DNA of 64,000 nucleotides from the NCBI GenBank assembly GCA_963971285.1, contig OZ020255.1, forward strand, positions 9,940,931-10,004,930, written 5' to 3'. Position 1 is the stretch's first letter, and each line of letters begins with the position of its first letter. The notes beneath the pieces were generated by a model. It saw only the letters and a list, made by a program, of their open reading frames with translations, searched no databases and was not told the origin of the DNA. Shown here in pieces: positions 55,136 to 64,000 of the stretch. This stretch comes from Astropecten irregularis (lineage: Eukaryota > Echinodermata > Asteroidea > Paxillosida > Astropectinidae). The position numbers and the translations under genes were made by a program.

Positions 55136-58100
55136 AGCGGGTAAACCGATTGAATAGTAAATATATTAAGGCAAGGGTCAACAATAAATCATGAACATAA
55201 ATTAAAAGTGGAATATTATTTTGATGAGGGAACTGAAACGTGGAACTGAAACGATTCTTGTAAAAATTGTTTAAGCCAGTTGGACTGATGAAGTTTTTTC
55301 TTGTATTATATAGGCCTACGCACCTTTATACCATTCCGGAAAACACTAAGCAGTGCGGGGGATTTCCTGAAATCCGATATTATGTAACACAGTCACAATA
55401 TTTTAATTGCCCTGTACTTTTCAGTGGCATTTAAAAGTGTTTGGGAAAGAAAAAAATACACACACGGAAGTGAATAACAATCTTTTTGTGTGTGCGGTCG
55501 CCATCTTGGATTTCCACACGCACAATCGGCATGTGTTGATTTTGAGTGAAATGGATCTTTCAAAACTCGGTCCAGGATTCTACCGAGTTTTACAAACAGG
55601 ACGTTCTAGGATAAGAGTTACAGGATACCTTTTATGTCATCGTATAGTATTTTTGTCCACATTGGTCATTTACCCAGCTTTCAATGTTTACCGTGTACAC
55701 ATTATTTCACGAAGATCGCTGTTTTCGCCAGAGCTTGTTATGTGCGTCTCAAATATTGATTCTATAGAAAGGTATACAATTGCCATTGAATCTGTACCAT
55801 AGCACAACCGAAAGCTAGTCTCAATTCAAAATATACAAAAATTGATGGACATGCTGAGCAGACGTTTTCTGATTTCAACACATTTGATTCTCTTTTTCAG
55901 TGTTTTTTTTTTTTCGCTTCGAATTTTGTGATGAGTGTCGAATGATGTATCACAATTGAAATGTTTTTTTTAATTCTTGCACATGTTAGATATAATTTTC
56001 TGTAATTGTTTGTTTGTTTAATGTGTGGTTATTTCGGGAATAATAATACAAGAAGAAATTCTGTCACAATGCATGTTTTGACAGAATTCTGTATACTTGG
56101 CAAAGCACATATATGTACTTCATGAATTATTAATGAGTTTTATCTGCATATCACATATCTGTAGCTCCCCACGATTTAAATCAGTATTTCATTATATTGA
56201 CAGTTGCTTTGATTTTATCAATTTCTCTTTTTGCCTCAATAAAACTCGTTGAAAATTTGGGGGTTCTCAGAAGTTTGGATTCTGAGAAGGATTCTGGCAC
56301 TAATTTATTCATAGATTGGACCAATAATAGATAAGGAGTTTTAGCCAATCACAGCCAAGCTCCCCCATACCTTTAACCAATCAGGTGATATGCAACAGTG
56401 AAGCAATTGTACCATTGCTTTTCAACGTGTTCGGCCAGGCACGAATAGTGACTAATGAATTACAACTATTCTATTATTATTGTGAATAAAAATTACATAA
56501 AATGCATTGCATTTGGCTCAAATAAAGATCTTAAGTTAAAAACAGTTAACAACTACAAAATGGTGTTAGGATTTTTGAAGTTGTAACTGCCACTTTCACA
56601 ATTATTTTCAGTTCGGTTTAGGGAGTACATATGTTATTTTCATAGCATGTTGCACTACATATGTCATCCTCACTAGCACTGTATCACAACTTCTAATTAT
56701 TTGCTATAAGAACACAACGAATATGACAAAAAGAGAGAAATAACACTGTCCTGAAGCTCCCATAAACTACTACTGCAGTTCAATCTTAAAACTGACAAAT
56801 CTTACTAACGGACAGGAAACATTTTATGGTCTAACAGTAGATTTCTACGAATCCAAAATAAAGTATGTCATAAAATCTTCAAAATGTACGCAAAGTGAAC
56901 CGTATAAGCAGTATTTATATTTAAATTGTTTTCAATACATGTTGAAACTTAGAGCAATTTACGATTGCTTTAATGGATAAAAATCCCCGGAAGATCGTTA
57001 TTTCTCTAAGCGTAGGTAGGGCTATTTTGCCACCTGGTGAGTTCTCATTGCAGTGAAGAAAAAATGGTTAAATTTCACAGTTTTATTGAAGCAGAAGCGA
57101 CGACGCACTCAATATAATTCGGCAAGTGGAATTTAATGGACAGATGTTTTACGATAAACTAGTATTATAACTATTCCCAAATAAACATCTCAGCAATAAG
57201 TGTGCAATTTCAAAACATAAGAGGTCACGTTTTGTTTGATTTTTTCACGAGCACTGACAATTAATCACGCATACAGTACATGCTGTTGAATCACGCAATC
57301 TAGGTGTGTCCCCAAGTATCAGCCGCTTTTGAGAGAGCGTGACGATTTGCATGGTAAGCGTGATTTTACCCCATCGGATTTACGAGATATGTTATCATTA
57401 TGAACCATAAAGTTCAAGAGTTTGCGTGACATACTATCGTGACGGATTTGAGTGGTAAGCGTGAACCTTTTCACAGGTAAATTGTCATTCTCTTTCTGAA
57501 TAACAACAGGAATAACCTGTTGTAATGTAAGAATGCCCATTTTCCATTTTAATATTTCGGTTTAAGTTTGGTAAACAAGCTCGTATCAATTTGAGTGATA
57601 ACGTTTGTGACATCTTAAAAGCCGTGTCACAATTGATCTGTGACGTTACATAAACCATCCAATGTGTTACAAAAATGCCAACAACTTGGGAATTGGGTCA
57701 ATATTTAGACTAGTCATCACAGTTTATGGCCTTTAATGAACGAGAATCACGCAAGGCGTTCGGAACAGTTCAGTAAACAACCCAGGGGCGGCCCGGGGTC
57801 CGTGGGACTTACGCGCCCCACCAAGCGTCACCCCTCCACGCGGCCCGGGCACGTTTTACTGGCGCCCGTGTCCCTCTACTTAACCCAGCTACAACAAACC
57901 CCACCGCTTAAAACCATCACAAGTGGACGATGCCACAAGCATATCCAGTTATTAACCAGCCTGTTTAATAAGGAAAATTCTACTTCCATGAAAATCAACT
58001 AACCTTACCCTATACACTTACAGCAAAGTCAAACCTCTAGACCTCTTTCATGGTCAATGTTATCAGTTCAACGTTCATTCTCTGCAATGACTGCATGTGC

Positions 58101-58170
58101 ACTGCATGCGTGTAATATCTCCAACCCCCAACCCAAGACATTTTCAGTTAAAACTGATAATTTGAATCGG
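55136..58170. other. Unassigned 3-kb stretch, AT-rich
   Basis: This is the longest part of the window without a repeat of the described families. The open frame at 55407-55802 (131 codons, no starting ATG; inner ATG near 55551) shows no domain. GC-rich frames at 57736-58002 also lack motifs. No RNA gene was recognised. Confidence 0.4.
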
Positions 58171-58547
58171 CCATAAAGGTACAGTTTAATGATTGGTAAC
58201 ATACCCAAGCAGAAATGTTCACAGATTTTCTTACAACTTTCATCAGGGTATGAAGATGGTGATGGTAGAAACATACCGTTGAAATATTTCCACCTGAAAT
58301 GGTGTATTTATCCAAATATTAGTCAAACAAAGACCGAAAACAGTTTTGATCTCGGGATGAGATCAAAACCATTCTTTATGTTTTATAAGACAAAGAGAAT
58401 GAGTCGGGTTTTCGCTATTTTCTTGTGACTCAGATGTCCGATTGAGCTCAATTTTTTACAGGTTTATTATTTTCATGTACATGTTGGATCAGACAAAGTG
58501 TTAGTGCTGCTCTGTGACCTTTACCAATCATGTATTATACCTTTAAA
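58171..58547 (-). mobile_element. E-family MITE, reverse, full length
   Basis: AAAGGTACAGTTTAATGATT to CAATCATGTATTATACCTTT. The central palindrome is TTGATCTCGGGATGAGATCAA. It has a single terminal segment. Confidence 0.8.
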
Positions 58548-58787
58548 AAGCTATATTCCTTTCTTAAAACGATTAGAAAGAATCATTTCACATCGAAGAT
58601 GAACTCGTGATAAGAGCAGTATGGCATGATTTTCTCATTGGTTTGGTAGGCGTACGAATCCCAACTTTCTACAGCTGTATAACCTAACGATACAGTCCAT
58701 TGACAGTAGCCAGTAGTAGGTGCATAACAGCCCTTGATTGCCAAAACACATTGTTCAACTGTCGGGATAAATATTTACGCAGTCGTC

Positions 58788-59247
58788 TTTTAAGCAGAAT
58801 GCATGTATACACTGTCAACAATTTTAGTAACATTTTCAGTAACATTGTTGCCCACTTAGGGCCACACACTTGGGCAACACGACTTTGGGCCCTGTGAATG
58901 CTAGCAACATTTGACCAACACGGTTACCGAGATGTTGCTGCGACATGTTACTGAACTCGTCTTGCTCTGTGTAAACGGACAACATTTTCAGCAACAAGGT
59001 ACCTGGTGCCAATTTCATAGAATTGCTTAGCACAACAATTCGCTAAGCATGGCATTTCTGTCTTAGTAAAAACAAGTTTAACAACCAAATTTCTGTTCTT
59101 CGGCTCTGGTTTGTTGACCATGAATATCAAATGGATTTTTCAATGGTGGTTTGTTTTATTGGCCAAACCATTTTTGTGCTAAGCAATTAATTGTGCTAAG
59201 CAGCTGTTACCGAGACTGTAACGTTGACAGTGTACACTCTGCTTTAA
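58788..59247 (+). mobile_element. B-family MITE interrupted by a C element
   Basis: TAAGCAGAATGCATGTATAC to GTTGACAGTGTACACTCTGC, with the family interior up to CAGCAACAAGGTACCTGG. It then resumes at 59205 with GTTACCGAGACTGTAACG. About seven host bases (ACAACAT in the 34215 copy) are missing at the junction. Confidence 0.85.
59005..59205 (+). mobile_element. C-family MITE nested in B
   Basis: GGTGCCAATTTCATAGAATT then GCTTAGCACAAC at the left; TTGTGCTAAGCAGCT at the right, so the last bases of the right terminal repeat are gone. The interior has GTTGACCATGAATATCAAAT. Confidence 0.8.
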
Positions 59248-59837
59248 AACGGTTTAACCGCAAAAGCATTAAAAAGTATATAAAGCATGAGTGGCATAAA
59301 AAGAACACTAAAATGCTAATTTCTTAAACATGCGTTTGTCATGTCACTTTTGCTTCCTTCTTTCTCAGTGTGACGTCACAGAAATGCAACATTGTATATA
59401 TGTGCACTTAGATCCTATAAAACGGGCTTTACACTTTGCGGTCATGCATGATACTTTAGAGGGAATTAAAATATGAAACATCATAGCCTATGAAATATGA
59501 ATCATGTTGATGAGATTATTAAGGAAATCTTGGAGCCGCCCATTCATGCAGAACGGATATTTTATTCAGAGATTGACTGGCTTTGAGATCGAATCCTCTC
59601 TAATAGACTTTCCAAAAAGAATTTTATCTGTGGAAGAAATTAAGTGTTTTTTTTTTATATCAGAAACATTAATACCGTATAGCGGATAAGTCGGAGGATT
59701 TTTCGACAGGCATGAGTGCACTATAGGCCGGCACCACGAAATAAACAGAAAGCCGACCAAAACTTTTATTAACAAATTGAGCCATTAATAATGCTGGATC
59801 AAACCGAAAATAATAATATGGTTAATTTCTTGCTTGA
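59248..59837. other. Unassigned DNA
   Basis: No feature was recognised. Confidence 0.35.
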
Positions 59838-59890
59838 AGTTAGGAGGGCCTGACGTTTTTCGATCTTAGCAGGATCTTTATCTAAGGCTA
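59838..59890 (+). repeat. K-family fragment, one unit
   Basis: TTGAAGTTAGGAGGGCCTGA then CGTTTTTCGATCTTAGCAGG; one extra pair of T in the TTTCG core. Confidence 0.7.
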
Positions 59891-60532
59891 CGAGGATACG
59901 AACTTGCAAGTTAAGATCTACACATAAAATAATGAAGTAATATTTTCTTGATTGCAGCTTGACTCGCCGTTTCTGTTGTAACTATGGATAAGTCATGTAA
60001 AATGCAAATTGTAATTCTTTCTGAGATGATTTTAAGTGAGTGGTAGTTTCGTTACGAAAGTTGAAATTAATGACAGGATTTTGTGCCTATAGTTCTTGAG
60101 GTGTCATTTGTTATGTTAATAAATATGCAGCAATGTTGCAAAATTCGTTGTTTTCAGTAGTGAATTCCCATTTTTTTCAAGGATGGACTAAGTTTGATGA
60201 ATGGTGTTGATGCGCATGATGCATGAAAGCGCTTGGCAACATTTCACTTCTGACTTTGACATTTATTCAGGAGAAATGAACATCCCATGGTCATATAATC
60301 ACAACAGATGGAACATCATTGTAAAGAGGAATAGTAACGCTTTCCAATGATACCAGGTTCATAGATCAGTAACAAAAAAATATCAACCCTCAAACTTTAG
60401 TTGCAGAACTTTTTTGAGTGTCTACGTTGTGTGTGGGTTGAGGCAGGGCTAGGTCATTCACTGCAGTATTTGTAACGTGTAGCGGTATGTAACAACGATG
60501 GATGTTGTATGCACCAATCATTCCACACACCT
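59891..60532. other. Unassigned DNA
   Basis: No feature was recognised. Confidence 0.35.
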
Positions 60533-60676
60533 GGGGCCGATTTCAACAAACTCATCGTGTAACTAAGCCTACCAATCGCAAGAATTAACATGCAAAACAG
60601 CCTTACGTAAGATACGATTGGTTATCCTCCGTAACTCGAGTTACGATCGATCGTAGGGCTTCGTGAAATCGTCCCT
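60533..60676 (+). mobile_element. A-family MITE, forward
   Basis: GGGGCCGATTTCAACAAACT to GGGCTTCGTGAAATCGTCCC; both palindromes intact. Confidence 0.88.
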
Positions 60677-62415
60677 TGGTGTCTCTTTCTTCACTACATC
60701 CGATGCGATGAAGAATCAGTCGCCCTACAAGTTTGAACTTCGGTCAATGCACTGCCTCCATATGTTATTCTCTCTCCGTAGACGTTTTATTACTTTACAG
60801 TGATGCAAAAACCTGCCCTAATCTTTTGCGCACATTTTGTAAGTCATTCTATGGCCACCCACTTGCAATGCATAGTCTATTGGTCCTTAGGGAAAATTTG
60901 TCAATGTCTGTGCTTGTTTGTTTTTCTCGTTCAAGACCAATTCTCTTTAAGTTCGGGCCTGGGTCAATCCGTTTAGCAGCAACAAAAGCTAGCATAGGGT
61001 CGTCACTGGAAGTCAGAACTTTGAAATAAAGGAAACTGAGGCACTGACGTCAAGTAAGTGTATGAACCGGATGAGGAACCGGATAGGAAACCTGATAAGG
61101 AACCGGAACAAGGTTGGAACCACGACATCGATATACTGCATAACAAACGCAGTGCGATTGATCTTGTAAAGGTAATTGTCAAATGCCGCCACAGGCACTT
61201 GCATTTTTAACATCTCAATTTCCTGAGCAAATTTGAGAAAGATATTTCGTCTTGGCATGTTATGAGGTCGTACCCAGGTAGGTTAATGACAACGGCCATG
61301 GACTGTTGAGCATGGTGACGTATATTACTGATTTGGTTAACTGTATTTTGTTTCAAAAACTGCCCTATATTAACCTCCATCGTTTTTTTTTTCTAGGGCG
61401 CTCTAAAAACAAGTTTACCAATGTGGCTACGTGAACAACATTGCTTATGAAGTAACAGATATAGCTGTACACAAAGGTGCGTTTGTGTGAGGATTTGGTA
61501 TGTGCTCTTTTCTCAAGTCAATACGACCGACAGCCCTTTGAGAAAACGTGCGCAGTCATGTTACACAAACATGACACAAACATGACCCTCGACTCGAGTG
61601 CAATTCTATCATCGAAGCTCCGCCCATTTTCTTGAAAGTGGGGGGTTTTACGGTTACACGCAAAGTGTGTGATATGCAAATACAGAATGATTTTATTAAA
61701 GATATTTGAATTAAAAATTGTTAGACATGTGTGGACAGAAAGTCAAATATGTAGACTGCCGGATCAAACACAAATTTCGAAACACAATTTCATCATTGCC
61801 TTTCCTTAAGACAAATATTTATCGATTAAATAGACAGGACTTTCCAAACCTTCACAAAGTGAAGCAATCCAGTATATTGAAGTCGAAAACGACGAAACGA
61901 TTATCGAAATTGTTACCATTTCCCCGAAAAAAGGGCACTGTGACATTATGAGCATGATTGTGAATAAATACAGAATTCACGAATCATGACGTTCAGGAAT
62001 ATTGCTTTGGTCGGTTTTAATTTCTTGTCTCGCGTGTATGTGGCACTGCGCTTCCTGTCTTGGTAAAACAAAACAGAACGGAGAGAAAAAGAGCACAATA
62101 TTTGATGAGCAAGACGCGCCGGAAATTGCGCCCAGGCACAGAACAATCCTGGCCGGTATGTGCGCTGATTTTTCGTGCCGTTTGCTCGTCGATCAATTCA
62201 TGTTTTGGCACGCGTGCCACCACGGGGCCCCCACGGGTGCAGATAATATCAGGCAAACACTGCTACGGTGTAACAGGGCGTACGGTAAATTTACCGAGAC
62301 TTAACGGGAGTAGGCCCGGCCAACACCTCCCTGGCTGCTTGCTCCCCAACTACCCCCCGGAAGCTCTCGGTGGGTTGGGGGAGAGGCACACGCGAGATAC
62401 CGAGTACCAGACCAT
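60677..62415. other. Unassigned; GC-rich patch at 62020-62400
   Basis: The 62020-62400 patch is G+C-rich with several CpG, and frames on both strands stay open (62002-62304, 62060-62431, 62017-62256 minus). None has an in-frame ATG context plus recognisable domain, so no gene is called. Confidence 0.35.
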
Positions 62416-62563
62416 GGGTCGATTTCACTAACGCTTTGCGATCATCTTAAAGCCCAAATCCATCGCTAAACGGAAAATCGATCGCAACTTTGCGTACCAA
62501 TTTTCCGTTTAGCGATGAATTTGGGCTTTACGATGATCGCAAAGCGTTAGTGAAATCGGCCCC
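62416..62563. mobile_element. Near-perfect foldback with GATTTCAC ends
   Basis: GGGTCGATTTCACTAACGCT, then TTGCGATCATC, AAAGCCCAAATCCATCGCTA and AACGGAAAAT, is mirrored almost base for base by the second half ending AGCGTTAGTGAAATCGGCCCC. The centre is about CGATCGCAACTTTGCGTACC. It shares the terminal core with the A family but has a different interior. Confidence 0.88.
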
Positions 62564-62564
62564 A

Positions 62565-62702
62565 GGGGTCGATTTCATGAAGTTCTACGATCGATCGCAA
62601 CTCAAAGTACGAAGGATAACCCATCGTGTCCTACGTGGGGCTTCATTGTATCGTACGTCCTACGATTGATAGTAAGTTACGATGAGTTTGGTGAAATGGA
62701 CC
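62565..62702 (-). mobile_element. A-family MITE, reverse, abutting the foldback
   Basis: GGGGTCGATTTCATGAAGTT to GAGTTTGGTGAAATGGACC. The CTCGAG palindrome is replaced by CTCAAAGTACG. Confidence 0.87.
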
Positions 62703-62709
62703 ACATGTA

Positions 62710-62851
62710 GGGGTCAATTTCACGAAGCTCTACGATCGATCGTAACTCCAGTTGCGAAGGGTAACTCATTGTACGGGCCTATCTTACGTAGGGCTGCAAT
62801 GCAATCCTACGAATGATATTACGTTACGATGAGTTTGGTGAAATCGACCCC
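62710..62851 (-). mobile_element. A-family MITE, reverse, adjacent copy
   Basis: GGGGTCAATTTCACGAAGCT to GAGTTTGGTGAAATCGACCCC; the middle differs from its neighbour (GGGCCTATCTTACGTAGGGC), so this is not a recent duplicate of it. Confidence 0.88.
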
Positions 62852-64000
62852 AGGATGTGCATGATACCCCCAGGCTGCGGTGTCTAACTCTCCTGGGTGT
62901 CGCTAATGGGTTAAGCAGCCGGGGCTAGTCTTTCCTCATTCCGCTGGGACGATTAATCATAAACCTCAGCATGCTATCTCACGTAGGCGCGATGTCATTA
63001 TAGTGCAATTTGTGTCTGGTGAGTGAAGACTACTGGTGTGTTTATGTACTAGCGGCACCCCCTATCCCCCAACACAGACCGCCTTAAAAGAGCAAAGGAG
63101 CAAAGGAATAAATATGAAGAATCTCTCAATATCCCTTATCTAGCTTAGCAATTATTTATTTACATTTTACAATATACTACTAAACTAATAGTCAATTTAG
63201 AGGACAACATTATATTAGTTCACAATTTAACACCATAAGCAAGATTATTATCACCTGAGCAAGCATGTGATTTTTTTCACTTGCACTCACAAGCACTGAG
63301 TATACAGTGCTCATCCACGTCGGTGAAGGGCAAGCCTAATTTGCATATAAGCAAGATTAGTTGGAAAAAGACGATTGAAATATAGAGCTTTGAAAAGTGC
63401 GAACATTAGTTAAAAATTATTTACAATACTGGTTGGGAACAAAGCGAAACTAATTATGAAACAATATTGAGAAACAAAAACAAAAACAAAACAAAAACAA
63501 TAAAAAATCAATACACAAACAATAACAAACAAGAACAACAGAAAAAACCAGAATTGAAATAAGAAAAAACAAAAAAACAAAAAAAAAGTTGTCAAAAAGG
63601 TACAAACAAGTTTCAGAAGTTGGATCGCATGGCTAGCTTTAAATCAAGCAATTACCATTTTCAAAAAGTAGGCAAATATAGCGTTTAAAAGTTAGGTCCC
63701 GGAAGTTGATTAGTATTCAGTCATTGTGGCTATATCATTAATGTAGTCATCGCTCGCAGAATCTAGCATTTAAGCGAATTCGAGCAAACTATTCGGCACT
63801 TCCTGTTGCGAAGCCAGGAGAGAGACTCAGACTTGCCGACTCTATCCGCTGTTGAGGTCATCCGATCTCAGCCTGCGATTAAGCGTATCAGCTGCGAACT
63901 GTACACGCCAATTACTCGCGCGATATTTTGCATATTTCTCTGGTAATTGACAGTAATCGCCGCGCGCGGACTTTCAAGACCCCGTGTGCCGGTGGGACTT
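62852..64000. other. Unassigned; A-rich tract at 63455-63590
   Basis: An AAACAAAAAC-type tract of about 130 bp fills 63460-63590 and explains the Phe-rich minus-strand frame. The last 200 bases become GC-rich with several CGCG, but no exon or promoter can be defined. Confidence 0.45.

Noticed and set aside
55407-55802. 131-codon frame as a gene
   Set aside because: No starting ATG, no domain, and no supporting splice sites; could arise by chance in 3 kb of unassigned DNA.
62002-62431. Secreted cysteine-containing peptide
   Set aside because: The hydrophobic start has no in-frame ATG before it, and overlapping frames on both strands are equally open because of base composition.

Overview
This window looks like a gene-poor stretch of an animal nuclear genome. 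It is AT-rich, has no compact operon-like coding, and no open frame outside the assembly gap exceeds about 147 codons. It contains consensus eukaryotic splice sites, tRNA-derived SINEs, many short foldback (MITE-like) DNA elements, minisatellites and a 200-N gap. The only convincing coding sequence is one exon of a rhodopsin-type neuropeptide receptor of the kisspeptin/galanin/allatostatin-A group. That exon, together with the style of the repeats, suggests a marine deuterostome invertebrate, most likely an echinoderm (perhaps a starfish). The taxonomic call is inference; no species marker is present.

Layout. 1-8 kb: mostly unassigned DNA, three D-family element pieces (one split by a nested foldback), a 24-unit minisatellite at 4 kb, and an E-family element whose terminal 82 bp is tandemly amplified 13 times (6.0-7.06 kb). 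8-17 kb: scattered A, C, G and R elements and the receptor exon at 13.26-13.67 kb on the minus strand, closely flanked on both sides by foldback elements. 17-30 kb: simple repeats (ATCGC pentamer, GATT/GATC-rich 870-bp block), A, D and E elements and a SINE. 30-48 kb: a 1-kb foldback element with CAGGGTGTCCC ends inserted in a D element, two minisatellite-bearing K elements, B elements, a reverse SINE next to the assembly gap, a hexanucleotide-rich G element, and a hairpin with a second foldback inserted at its apex. 48-64 kb: more A, B, C, E and K copies, a strong GC-rich palindrome at 50.9 kb, and three adjacent foldbacks at 62.4-62.85 kb.

The recurring elements were recognised by comparing copies inside the window, so family letters (A, B, C, D, E, G, K, R) are local names. 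None carries a recognisable transposase, so all appear non-autonomous. Several families (A, C and two singletons) share a terminal core close to GATTTCAC or CAATTTCA, which hints at related transposases acting from elsewhere in the genome.

No rRNA, canonical tRNA gene, CRISPR array, operon, viral gene or toxin gene was recognised. I found no clear new biochemical system. The most notable structures are the array of transposon ends at 6-7 kb, the G family whose two arms vary in concert, the insertion at a hairpin apex at 46.9 kb, and the receptor exon flanked by foldbacks.
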